Shown here in pieces: positions 25,067 through 34,871 of a stretch of DNA of 64,000 nucleotides; the stretch's first letter is position 1, and each line of letters opens with the position of its first letter. This DNA is from Seiridium cupressi (taxonomy: Eukaryota > Ascomycota > Sordariomycetes > Amphisphaeriales > Sporocadaceae). Location: NCBI GenBank assembly GCA_036674765.1, contig JARVKI010000026.1, forward strand, positions 62,001 to 126,000, given 5' to 3'. Position numbers and translations under genes: made by a program. The notes beneath the pieces are model-generated. The model saw only the letters and a list, made by a program, of their open reading frames with translations, ran no database searches and was not told the DNA's origin.

Positions 25067-25597
25067 TCACATAGACTCTTTCAAAGAGTTTGCAAATACA
25101 GCGCTGGAATATGCAGTGGCAATGAGCTCGCATTTAATTTGCTTGAGAAGCTTCTCCTTCTTGCAGACGTTCTGGAAGAGGTCGTGCTCGAAATTCAGGT
25201 CTATCTTGTGGCGATTACTCTTGGTGAAGCGTTTCTCCTTCCTATAGTTTCCGTAGCCAAAGTCATGGCGGTTGCACGCGGGCAGGAAGTTGAAGCCGCC
25301 GGGCTTGTCCTTGTTGTCGATCTTGAGCTTCTTGACAATATTGGCCGGCACCGAGCATCCGTCATTCTTGACGTTCTTCGACCCTTTTAGCCAGTCGATG
25401 CCGGCCCAAGATGACTTGTCTAGTTTCTTCTCCCGCTTGAGTTCGGCGGCGAAGTCGGATAGTGGCACTTTAAATAACCACTGGTCCACGCGACACTTGA
25501 CGTCGCAACTCGGGCCGTCGTTAGGAGGGACGCTCGGTGCAGCGGTGGAGAGCCCCATGCTCAAAGCAAGGGCAACAATGAGAGAGAAGAACTGCAT
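25067..25597 (-). CDS. secreted fungal/prokaryotic-type phospholipase A2
   Basis: Intronless, 176 aa from the ATG at 25597, which begins a clear signal peptide (MQFFSLIVALALSMGLSTAA). An upstream in-frame ATG at 25738 would bury this peptide and is less likely. The mature part has NDGCSVP (about residues 78-84), then GFNFLPACNRHDFGYGNYRK (about 101-120): the CxRHDFGY motif carrying the catalytic His-Asp pair of this PLA2 class, with the supporting Asp near 133 (KIDLNFEHDL). Six cysteines in the mature protein could form three disulfides. It hydrolyses the sn-2 ester of glycerophospholipids, probably outside the cell with calcium. Length is normal for the family (about 150-200 aa). All key residues appear present, so it is likely active. 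Confidence 0.92.
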   Translation of the reverse strand: MQFFSLIVALALSMGLSTAAPSVPPNDGPSCDVKCRVDQWLFKVPLSDFAAELKREKKLDKSSWAGIDWLKGSKNVKNDGCSVPANIVKKLKIDNKDKPGGFNFLPACNRHDFGYGNYRKEKRFTKSNRHKIDLNFEHDLFQNVCKKEKLLKQIKCELIATAYSSAVFANSLKESM

Positions 25598-26664
25598 CCT
25601 GGACTCCCTTGTAGTCGAAGGCGGTAAGAAATGAGTTTTGAAGCCGAGCCCGCGTTGCTCCAAAGCACTATCTCGAGATGACCTGAACCGGATTCTGATA
25701 AATTGGATTTGGACTATCTTATATAGTAAATGTGACATAACTGCACATGCCCACTAGAAAACACTGCGCTCGATAGAGCCGCCTTTAGTCTGCACAATAT
25801 CTGATCAGAGTTCAATTGTATTCTCTCAAAAAATGCCCAAATCTCCCCTGCCAAGCATAGCTGAAGTTGGACCATCGAAGTATATAGCTCTTCTGGTTCT
25901 TTGGCTGTGATAAAGAGTACTATACCAGCTTCCCCATTAGTTGGATCTGAAACAATGCTCGGGAAGAATGTAATTTGCCTGCTTGTGTCCCGGGTACAGA
26001 CTCCGGCGGTATGTCCCTTATGTTCTCATCTTGACAAATGACAGTCTAGTCACCAATGCAGATTTCCCCAGAAACCCGACAAATGGCGCTTGCCAAGGAT
26101 GCCGGCAATGACCGTGCCGTGGCTCCCATGATTGGTGATTGGTTGTTCTAGCGGACCACATTCAATATACCGGGAGCTTAATTTGGCAGGCTCTCTACCT
26201 TAATTCGCCTTTTCGGAAACTGTTCTGGGCCCGCGAGCTTGTCCTCTACCGCACATCGTTCCCATAAATACCCGTCTACTTGTCCCGATATATCCCATGA
26301 ATTGGACGTTCTTGTGGCATTTCTCTACTGTACTAATTGAGACAGGATTTCAGATGATGGCTTTTTACATTTTGATGTTAATGGGCGGCCGCTCGGTTGA
26401 CACTATAGTGTTGGTAAATACACCATCACGCCACTCCACTCGGAATCTCAACGTACAGAGTCCTCAGGGTTGAACATCCCGGAAGGGACAGATACACGGC
26501 ACATGAAGCGGTATGACGCCATCCATGAACGAGGTCAAAGCCTGCCTTTTGTCTGGCACATTTGCCGCATGGAAATAGGATTAATCGATGCAGCGCACAG
26601 CGAAGCATTGGGGTGGGTATCGTTGCCATTCTTTAGGTGATAGCTTCCACCAGGTCCTTTCCCC
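25598..26664. other. intergenic, no gene recognised
   Basis: About 1.07 kb. A possible two-exon short frame on the plus strand (about 25954-26151, joined across a GTATGT...TGCAG intron) would give fewer than 50 residues with no known motif and is not called. The left end is the phospholipase promoter. No repeat or RNA gene was recognised. Confidence 0.4.
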
Positions 26665-27291
26665 TCAAACCTTTTCCACTGAATGATATCTCGTCTTCCG
26701 CGCACCGAGTAATTTGATAGGAGGCGATAACACGAACACGTAACTACGATGCAGCCACCGCGGTCCCGCGAAAAGACAGCTCGACCACCGCTTCTGTCTC
26801 TCGCCGCCCTCCTCCAGAAACGGCAAATATCCAGCATCCCATATGCCTACACAGTCTCCTGCTTGGCGCGCAAGCCGAATCACGGCCGCCGACAATCCCG
26901 AGTGGTGATGAGCATCCATTGCGTCGCATCCCTCCTTTTGCCACATGGCCAAGGCGTTCGAGAGCGACATGGAGCCCACGAACCAGCCGAAGAACATCAT
27001 GTAGACGTACGATGCCGACGTGCTGAGAAACACCTCTCGGACGATCGTTATGGCATTGTCCAAGATGCCATGTGTGAAGTGGAGGTTAATGTTTGAGGAC
27101 TCTTCGATGATTGTCGGCACGAAGAACCACAGGTTGAGTATTGAGACGTCAATCCACATGAGGCACGCAATGAGGAAGGCCGCGGCATATACGCTGCATC
27201 GGCCATGGGTGATGACCAGCAATGCGCAGAATGTGTGTAAAACGACGACGAGACAGCAGGTATAGTAGATTATGTCGTCGAGTAACTTCAT
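26665..27291 (-). CDS. multi-pass membrane protein, unknown function
   Basis: Open frame of 208 aa from ATG at 27291. Three clear hydrophobic segments: about residues 9-29 (IYYTCCLVVVLHTFCALLVI), 34-58 (VYAAAFLIACLMWIDVSILNLW) and 93-112 (YVYMMFFGWFVGSMSLSNAL), with a possible fourth near the C-terminus. The second half (DAHHHSGLSAAVIRLARQAGD onward) is less hydrophobic and may in reality be reached through an intron, so the C-terminus is uncertain. I do not recognise the family; it does not match small membrane-bound terpene cyclases in its charged residues. Good start context, no partner gene nearby. Confidence 0.5.
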   Translation of the reverse strand: MKLLDDIIYYTCCLVVVLHTFCALLVITHGRCSVYAAAFLIACLMWIDVSILNLWFFVPTIIEESSNINLHFTHGILDNAITIVREVFLSTSASYVYMMFFGWFVGSMSLSNALAMWQKEGCDAMDAHHHSGLSAAVIRLARQAGDCVGIWDAGYLPFLEEGGERQKRWSSCLFAGPRWLHRSYVFVLSPPIKLLGARKTRYHSVEKV

Positions 27292-30186
27292 CTTGTGGTT
27301 GAGAATTGATTGGATATCTTGTTTCGTATGTTTGGTTGGCCCTTCCTGCCGTCATTCGAGCTGGGCGAGCGTGCATCCGCCGCACTCATATATAAAGTTC
27401 CTTCCCTGCCAGGGAAAGTATCAAGGGCGAGCTAAGATTGCGTGGACTTGAGTTTGGGATGTTTTAGGCGTGCTGATCCTGAGACAGTCTCCAATTGGCA
27501 TCGACGCCAAGGCCTGAGGGATATGAGAGTCAAATGTCTTGGCCGGTGGAGCAGAAGTCTGAAACGGGTGCGAGGTTTGTCCAGGAGGAGGCCCGAGCCA
27601 GCGTTTACTTAGCAGGCGCTCCGTTAATAGTAAGCCGCGACAACGGCCGGTCTTGGCTTCAACAAATAAAAATAAGCCTTGAGCAACAGGGCAGATGATC
27701 GCAGCCCCTGGACAGGTGAGAACCATGCGAATCTCCCACCAGAGTTTACATCCCTAGTGCAGCAACAACAGGATATTTCAATAGCTCGTCCACGTGCCAA
27801 TTGTGCCGGCGCGGAACGCACAAGCTGAGATATGCTGCTGAATGGCGGAACGTGGACATTGCGTCGCGCCCTGCCCGTCCCACTATTCCCACTGAGGTCG
27901 AAACAACAGCGCAAGGCCTGACTCCGTGCTCTGTATGGGACCAAATTTGCAACCCAGCTGCCGAATCCAGCCACCGCGCCTGGAGAATAACATCGGAAAT
28001 ACGATCGCGGCCCATGCATTCTCGGTCCTCCCGCCGCGAGCCGTCGACCGAAAGGCTGACCGATGATAGAGGTGCTGCGCTAATTGCCCTTCCGTCCGAT
28101 GAGTTGCTTCATGCGGAATGCTATTCAATGCCCATCAGCCCTGAACCTTTAGCTGCTTGCACATGACTTGATCACCTGCATCATTCCAGATTGCGGCCGT
28201 GCATCGGAGATACCGCACGTCATATAGCATATCGCCGTGAGGGATGTATATTTTGAGATTATGGTTTTTTTGTTATTGCTCGATAGCTAGCGGCTTCCTA
28301 CCTTCTAAGTAATAGCCTGGCGACAAGCCTTGAGGTCGCGCAATGCACTCGCTAGCCATCGTACCCACTTCAGGTGGGTGTCACTAGCCCAAAAGGATAC
28401 GACCAGGTATGCATCTGAATTAAAGGTTCAAGTGACAGAGACAATCGTAAGACGCAAACGTAGACGTATATACGATAAACCTCACTTTTAAGTATACGCT
28501 GTAGAAGCCCAGCATTATTTCTAGTGGTGGGCGAGAATAATGGAGCAGAATTCGCCGAACCATAGCAAAACGAACACCAGAAATAGTCTGCAAGGACTAT
28601 GTAAATCGTTCCTGTGTGACTTCATGAGATTTTGGCAGTATCGAATGGCTGAGTTGCGAGTTGTGTAGTAGACTCTCTGTTTGGATATCTGAGTGGCCCT
28701 GGGGTATTCGTCGACCTCTTGGAAGCGATTTTGATGAAAAGATTCCGGCAAAGGTAGGCCAGAAGGTCCTCGAAGAAGACCTGTTCTCTGATGAGGACGT
28801 GGCTCCCGAACCAGACAAGGGTAGGGAAAGATAATTGAAACGCTGGAGCAAGAGACTGGCGATGAATCTGACGACGAAGACGGAGAGGAATCCGAGTTCC
28901 CTGAATTTTTGGAGCTGAAGCCAACGACGAGCAAAATCTCAGAGGCCTGGGGCATTGAGGCGCTGCAAGTCTGTGCCCTCACGATCGACTATACTCGTTG
29001 GTCTAGGCTCGGATTTTCAAGGCTTTTTTTTTTTTTTTTTTTTTTTCTTCCAAAGCCGGATACGTCCACTACGTCTATGGCGACTGTCGAAATGGAACGT
29101 TCACGGGAGTGGACTTTATTCAGTGACGGTGTCGCACGCTCGATCACGATCAAGTTTCTCAGTATCTCGGCGAGAGGCCCGAATTGTCAGACCGAAGTAA
29201 TCAGAAGTCATCACGAGAGGCTTGACAAGTTGTTCAAGATGGACACTCCACTAGTCGGAACGAAGAGGACGAGAGGCTGTAGGACATCGGAGTATTAAAG
29301 GTGTATACGCCATTGCTTGTCACCGACTCTACGCATGTTTTCTCCTGGTAAGTTTGTCATATGTAGTGTTGATCCAGCTAAAGTCTCGGTCTACTATCCA
29401 TGGACTCCTACATAGTTGGTTTCTAGCACATGTTTCGATACTCTACAAATTGTTCAGCAATGCCTCACCTGCCTTTTGTTAGCAAGAGGTTCTGATAGAT
29501 ACCCAGCTGTGGGTTCTCCAGTCAGGAAGCTAAGCCACCATATTGGCGTTGGCTACCAGCGTAATACGTCGCTTTTCGCTTATAGTTTCTCGATGCTTCC
29601 ATTACCGTCTGTATAATCTATAATGATGACTTCACTCCAGTTAAGAAGTGAAAGCTGATGGGCCTAGTTGTAAGTACCCTTTCTACCATCAGATGCTTGC
29701 TGATGGAGTGAGTTGCGCAGGTTTTAAGGCACTGTCGAGCTGACTCAATGACCTCAAATCACCTCCGAAGAGAGAAATACGCTTAATCATACACGTTTGG
29801 TAGAATGACGAGTTTCTAAACAAGGCTATTGTGAGGTTAGAGGGACCCACACGTCGTAATTTCTCTGATCCTACGGTATCTATAAAGCATGTATTACGTA
29901 CTATCCCTCTTTCGCTCGTGGTAACCTGCCTATTTTCAGCGGGGTTCATAATCTTCGCTGCGACAGATATAGTCAAATGCCCGATTCTCCTAATGGCTGG
30001 GACTCCGCGAGCGGGGAATCCTAGTAGACCACTTGGCAAGACTTGATGGCGGGCGCAAATAAGAATGTGTAAACAAACACCTTTCCATAATTCAAATCTG
30101 ACAACAAATTTACAAAAGGGTGGTGTTATCCGTAATCAGCCCCTTCACAGCTCGGTTTGCTCTATTGCACTGCGGCTACCTTCAAC
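27292..30186. other. 2.9-kb gene-poor stretch with an acidic coding-like relic
   Basis: No intact gene recognised. On the plus strand near 28700-28990 there is coding-like sequence in two frames: DEKIPAKVGQKVLEEDLFSD, then after a stop and a frame change an acid-rich run (ETGDESDDEDGEESEFPEFL) followed by WGIEALQVCALTIDYTRW up to a 23-base poly-T. This looks like a decayed acidic protein but the family is not recognisable. The rest is short frames on both strands. The right end holds the promoter of the proline-racemase-like gene. Confidence 0.35.
29024..29046. repeat. poly-T tract (23 nt)
   Basis: Uninterrupted run of T immediately after the acidic coding-like relic. It could be the trace of a minus-strand poly-A from a retroposed copy, but no other retroelement feature is seen. 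Confidence 0.85.
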
Positions 30187-31239
30187 ATGCGCTACTCTTG
30201 GATGATAAGTCTGGTCAACTGCCACTGTGGTGGTGAGATGGGGGACGTCATCGTGGGTGGTGTTCTAGACGTTCCAGCAAGCGTCCCAACAGCGACGTTT
30301 TACGACAAGCTCAAGTATTTCTCGACCAAAGAGGAAGACCTCCGGCTGCTACTCCTCAATGAGCCCCGAGGGAGACCTCAGAGGAATGTCAATTTGATCT
30401 TGCCAGCGTGTGATCCGCATGCAGATGTCGGTTTTCTCATCATGGAGAGCGCCAAGTATGCTCCCATGTCAGGTTCGAACGCGATTTGCACTGCGACAGT
30501 GCTGTTGGAGACCGGCATGATCAGGATGCAAGAGCCCGTGACAAAGCTTGCTCTTGATACCGCCGCAGGCCTTGTGACTATTACTGCAGATTGTCGCGAT
30601 GGAAAGTGCGAGGCAGTTGCATTTGACAACGTACCGTCATTCGTTTTTGCATTGGACTTGGTGATCGATGTTCCAGGTCTCGGTAAAATTACATACGACG
30701 TCGCTTGGGGCGGGGTAACATATGCCACTGTGGATGTGAAGCAAATAGGACTGACAATCGAACCCGACAAAGCAGAAACACTAGTCGAATATGGCGAAAA
30801 GATCAAGAAGGCCATTCAAGCTAACTACACGCCAATACGTCCCGAGAATGCCAACATCAAGGGTGTAACTGCGGTTGAATTTACCGAGCCTTCACAGGAT
30901 CACTCGGGAGGAAAAAGAGCAGTGAACACGGTGGTGGTTTCTCCAGGGAGGGTTGATCGAAGCCCTTGCGGAACCGGAACCTGTGCGCGCATGGCTGTAT
31001 TGCACAAGCGAGGCTTGCTTAGAGAAGGCGACTCATTCCTCCATGTCAGCATAGCAGGAAGTGAATTTCAGTGCAAAATCACGGGGACCACTAAGGTTGG
31101 AGAATTTGCTGCTATATCGCCTCAAGTCAAGGGAAGCGCTTGGATTACAGGAACACAACAGGTCATGCTGGATCCCACTGATCCCTTCCCGGTTGGCTTC
31201 AGATTGTCCGACCAGTGGCACAATTCGAAATCCGCATAA
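30187..31239 (+). CDS. proline racemase-family enzyme (hydroxyproline epimerase/dehydratase-like), Ser/Cys active-site pair
   Basis: Intronless, 350 aa from the ATG at 30187 (MRYSWMISLVNCHCGGEMGD). Conserved blocks: CHCGGEMGDVIVGG (about 12-25), LILPACDPHADVGFLIME, the first catalytic loop YAPMSGSNAI with Ser95 where proline racemases have Cys (MCGH), and the second loop VDRSPCGTGTCARMA with Cys261. Near the end FQCKITGTTKVGEFAAISP and GSAWITGTQQVMLDP. In this superfamily Cys/Cys enzymes are racemases or 4-hydroxyproline 2-epimerases, Cys/Thr enzymes are trans-3-hydroxy-L-proline dehydratases, and a Ser/Cys group is reported with both epimerase and dehydratase activity. I therefore infer hydroxyproline catabolism rather than proline racemisation. 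Cytosolic; no signal peptide. Sequence appears fully intact although flanked by decayed DNA. Confidence 0.88.
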   Translation: MRYSWMISLVNCHCGGEMGDVIVGGVLDVPASVPTATFYDKLKYFSTKEEDLRLLLLNEPRGRPQRNVNLILPACDPHADVGFLIMESAKYAPMSGSNAICTATVLLETGMIRMQEPVTKLALDTAAGLVTITADCRDGKCEAVAFDNVPSFVFALDLVIDVPGLGKITYDVAWGGVTYATVDVKQIGLTIEPDKAETLVEYGEKIKKAIQANYTPIRPENANIKGVTAVEFTEPSQDHSGGKRAVNTVVVSPGRVDRSPCGTGTCARMAVLHKRGLLREGDSFLHVSIAGSEFQCKITGTTKVGEFAAISPQVKGSAWITGTQQVMLDPTDPFPVGFRLSDQWHNSKSA

Positions 31240-31838
31240 TTGAACCGTTATACCCAATCTTCGTCAGTGTCTACCACGCTACAATCTATTGCTGCAACGC
31301 TGATCGCCATGTCTTTGCTTTATCAAATACTACACCAGTGCATCATTCGCTTGATAGACAGGTGAGCGATTTGTCAGTGTCTTGTGAACATCATCTGGCA
31401 AGACTGCAATCCAAAAAACTATCATCAAGCAATCATGGAAGCGTTTGCTCATAGCAGTCACAACGATCAATTGACCATTGTAAAGTCCCCCAACCCCAGC
31501 GGCGCGCGATGGAATCGGCCCAATGTAGCAAGTGAGGAGCATTCACATGTGGAGAAGGCAAAGCCACCCTCGTCCTGGACGGGGTTGCAGACAAAGGGCT
31601 CCTGTTCCAGATGCGACACATTCTTCAGCCACCAACTATGAACTACGCCTGGTGGCACGTCAAATCCCATCCTCATCAAAGCACTGAGCTGTTATTCTCG
31701 CTGTGCCAAAGCATAGATACTACTGCTGGCACTGCGCAGTCGCTGGACTATGCTCAGGCTCTTCGGGATCCGACGATAGGGCTGAAGCTCATTATGCCCA
31801 GCCATTCCTGCCGGCGGCAGCACCATCTGACTCTGAAT
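31240..31838. other. intergenic before the NLR relic
   Basis: About 600 bases without recognisable coding content. It would have been the promoter of the decayed NLR-like gene that starts near 31839. Confidence 0.4.
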
Positions 31839-33571
31839 ATGGATCCCCACTTCAAATCCTTGTTATACCCACTCCGTCGCATACCTTGTGAGATTGACGA
31901 AAGAGGCATAGTTGCAGAACTATTAAGCCGGGCTTTAGGTGTTCTAGTTTCGGATGGTCAAGTATGCTCTCTAGCCACCATTATTGACGGCATATCTACT
32001 CGAGGTTCCCTTGTGGCGACAGTCATGTTCTCCAAAACTCCACCTAAGCTTGTTCAGACGCACGCGAACCAAAATTATTGGAAGCTCAGGCTACGCAATT
32101 TCCAGAAGACGTTGATACTTGATTCTCACTTCATTGGAATTACACCTTTGAACGACGTGGTCGTACCTAGCAAACACGAATCCATGTTAGGTTATCCGAG
32201 GGGCACTCCGGGCTATAGTTTTCTTGCCGTGGCCGACGGTAACGACCAGTTGCATTGCCATTCCTGTGCTTTCTAGTCATCCTTTTGGGTCCTGCCAGCC
32301 TAGAGCCTAGTGGAGAGGCGAAGACGTTCATGTGGCTGCGTGACACTCTGCCTAGACGATGGCCGAATACCAAAGCATGGGGTTTCGGCTACGACACCCA
32401 ATTGACCGACAGTACTTCATTCCAGAACATGCCCGAGCTCCTGACTCTCTTATTGACCAACTCGTCACGTGTGAGTCCGTATCGGCTACTGCCTCTCATA
32501 TTATCATCCTAGCACGTAGCCTCGGCGGTATTGTGTTGAAACAAGCGATTCCATACCTAGCAAGGAGGAGAGAGCGGCATGTCCATATCGTGCACCTCAT
32601 GAAAGAGCCATCATGTTCGGCGTCCCTAACTTAGACATGAATCAAACATCTCTCCTCTCGTTGGTGAAAGGCCAGCCGAACGAGGAACTCGGCGATGATT
32701 TCGTGCGCGGTTCGGAGTTTCTTGACGACATCGACAAACAATTCTCGGGTCATCAGGCTAACCAGAAGTTGAAGGTGTTCTGGGTTTACGAGACCCGAAC
32801 ATCTAGCACGGCAGTTGTCAGTGGTCAGCCCTTCCGACTGATTCTATGTGACCGCTAACGAGTTTGCTATTTTAGCAGGAGCCAGGTGGCCAGATATCAA
32901 AGATTGTCCCCAAACGATATTGGTTTCAAGATAATCTGCAACATCGAATATTATCACTGCGAACAGAAGCTTGAATTATCCGATAAATGCGATCGATCCA
33001 CGCATGGTCAAGTACTCAGGCACCGACCCAGCATGTAAAGTGGTTCTAACCAGTTGGAAGTGGTGACCAAACACGGATCTCATGATCCTTCAATACATTA
33101 AGCACATCGACCAACGGATGACGGTAAAAGGATAGGCGCAGTTCTTGTATCATCAGAGAAGATTCTACTGGGCCAGGAAACTGAAGATGAGCTTATCGGA
33201 CATATATCCATCAGTGGTGAGCTTCCCGCTTTCCACACTGGAGCAGTTGTAGCAGCTGACTTTGGAAAGTTTTACCGGCAAGCATCGACGTACCTGAGCT
33301 GCGTTGGAGATTCGAGTAGGTAACTGAGAGGTATGGCAACACCTTCGAATGGGTGTTCGAGAACGACGAACTAGAGTTTATAACATGGCTTCGCTCTGGA
33401 CGAGGACCATACTGGATACAAGACCAACCCGGTTCCAGCAAATCAACGCTGATGAAGTCCATTTACTACTCCTGGAGAGGAGCTACCTATTTGGAAGACT
33501 GGGAGCGTAATATTGCATTGTTCTCGCGGTCTTCTTTCATCACCGAATGTCGGCCTTGCGAATGTCTCTAG
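31839..33571 (+). pseudogene. decayed NACHT/STAND (NLR-like) gene with N-terminal alpha/beta-hydrolase effector
   Basis: The order of conserved pieces matches a large fungal NLR/ankyrin family, but they fall in successive frames. From ATG 31839: YPLRRIPCEIDERG...LDSHFIGITPLND. Next frame: AKTFMWLRDTLPRRWPNTKA then WGFGYDTQLTDSTSFQN. Next frame: IIILARSLGGIVLKQAI, the serine-hydrolase elbow (usually AHSLGG). Next frame: MFGVPNLDMNQTSLLSLVKG and LKVFWVYETRTSSTAVV. Then a fragment like DPRMVKYSGTDP near 33000, and near 33350-33465 ELEFITWLRSGRGPYWIQ and DQPGSSKSTLMK, a P-loop with Ser in place of the usual Gly in PGSGKST. Frame order is 0, 2, 1, 0, then 2, so at least four frame changes without suitable introns. 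It ends before any repeat domain. Intact relatives act in non-self or stress sensing; this copy cannot make a full protein. Confidence 0.8.
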
Positions 33572-33639
33572 AAGGGTGTATGAGAAGCATACTTATCTCA
33601 GCCTTGCAAAACATCCTCAATTCGCTTCAGCCTTAAGCT

Positions 33640-34099
33640 CTTTTGTTAAGGAATTTCACGGACGAGGAATCCATCCAGGCGCTGGCATTCTCCAAACCCG
33701 ACGGCGCAGGCAGTGATCACCTCCTAAATCTGCCGCGCGTTTACATTGAAAGCCTGTACGACACGGTGGCGAGCAAGACTCCGTTCACGAAAAGCTTTTG
33801 CGGCAAAATCCTGATGGTGCCCATGAACAACTTACCAGTCAGACGATACCTAATTCAGACTCACAGTCTTGGACAGAGACTGCCGGATATATGGCAGATC
33901 TCATGGTCTGGGTCTGCGAGAAGACGTGGTCATACGCGCGGGTGATTCCAACTCCATGGTCACGCGCATGTCCCTCGCAGGAAAAGGACGTCAATATGCA
34001 GGATCGGCGCCTGGCAAAACACCGTTCCTGAAGGCGATGTCTCTGGAGATCGGCGCCGGGTATATCAACTTCTTGCGGTATACAAACGAGTTGTATTGA
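33640..34099 (+). pseudogene. 3' relic of an unidentified protein-coding gene
   Basis: Coding-like text in three frames follows the NLR relic: TDEESIQALAFSKPDGAGSD and LPRVYIESLYDTVASKTPF with SFCGKILM; then MADLMVWVCEKTWSYARV; then VTRMSLAGKGRQYAGSAPGK and FLKAMSLEIGAGYINFLRYT ending at TGA (34097-34099). The pieces have natural amino-acid composition and read in one order, so they look like one small enzyme broken by frameshifts. I cannot name the family. It does not resemble the NLR upstream and probably abuts it through a deletion near 33600-33650. Confidence 0.45.
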
Positions 34100-34281
34100 G
34101 AGTTAGATGGACATTGTAGTAAATACCATTGATGGCCACCAGCATCACGGTCTTGTGCCCGTTAGGCGTGTTCGCAGGGACATATGGGAACGGTGCGTGA
34201 ACATGGCCAGGCGGCTATCCAAAGCTCATGCCACCAAATGATGAGAAAGATCGAGAAGACCTTGATGCTTCCAGCTTACCT

Positions 34282-34423
34282 GGGGGGGGGGGGGGGGGGG
34301 GGTTGTGGTGTGGTCAAAAAAATGAGCGGGGTACAAAGAGTAAAATACACAGTGCCCCTAAACTGCAAACGCCCTTGGGGGCCAAAATTATAACCGCCCA
34401 AANNNNNNNNNNCCCCCCCCCCG

Positions 34424-34458
<35 letters not shown>

Positions 34459-34567
34459 CCCCGCCCCCCCCCCCCCCCCCCCCCCACGTGCGGTGGTCAA
34501 TAACATGAGCGGGGTACAAAGAGGATACTTCACAGTGCCCCTTACCTGCAATCGCCCTTGGCTGCCA
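34282..34567. other. homopolymer/assembly-gap artefact with a duplicated flank
   Basis: A run of 21 G (34282-34302), then about 100 bases, ten N (34403-34412), then a 73-base, almost pure C run with three G interruptions (34413-34485). The sequence after the G run (34312-34384: ggtcaaaaaaatgagcgggg onward) and the sequence after the C run (34495-34567: ggtcaataacatgagcgggg onward) are the same 73-base segment with scattered differences. This is what is expected when one locus next to a long G/C homopolymer is assembled twice from poor reads. The true length and content here are unknown. Confidence 0.85.
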
Positions 34568-34871
34568 CACTTAGATCCTCGCTCTGCCAGAGAGTGGCAC
34601 GGGTCCGAGAATTCGCTCTTCTAGCGGGAAATCGAATGCAAGAGGGTTGACTAATCCTGCGCCATATACATATGTAGTTTGCTGCTGACCGCATAATTAG
34701 ATCCATGCGACCGCAACAAAACAAGAGCCAGCAACATTGGCGCATTTTCTGCCTCTAGAGGAACTATTTCGCTGATCAATTCCCTGACCATTCGATTGAG
34801 TTCTTTAGGTACTCTAGCTCTCAGCCATTTTGGATGTTGTGGTCCGTGTTTCCACCTTAGACAGCGTGACA
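34568..34871. other. spacer between assembly gap and GMC pseudogene
   Basis: About 300 bases with no recognised gene; presumably the old promoter of the GMC oxidoreductase gene. Confidence 0.4.

Noticed and set aside
26383..26405. NotI-like site followed by a phage-promoter-like string, possible vector contamination
   Set aside because: The surrounding sequence is ordinary AT-rich intergenic DNA and no polylinker or vector backbone follows.
26665..27291. Considered a small membrane-bound terpene cyclase because of size and multiple TM helices
   Set aside because: The Glu/Asp positions expected in the cyclase family are not evident and the C-terminal half is hydrophilic; kept as unknown membrane protein.
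34276..34551. Frames rich in Gly or Pro across the G/C homopolymers
   Set aside because: Produced by homopolymer runs and the N gap, not by a gene.
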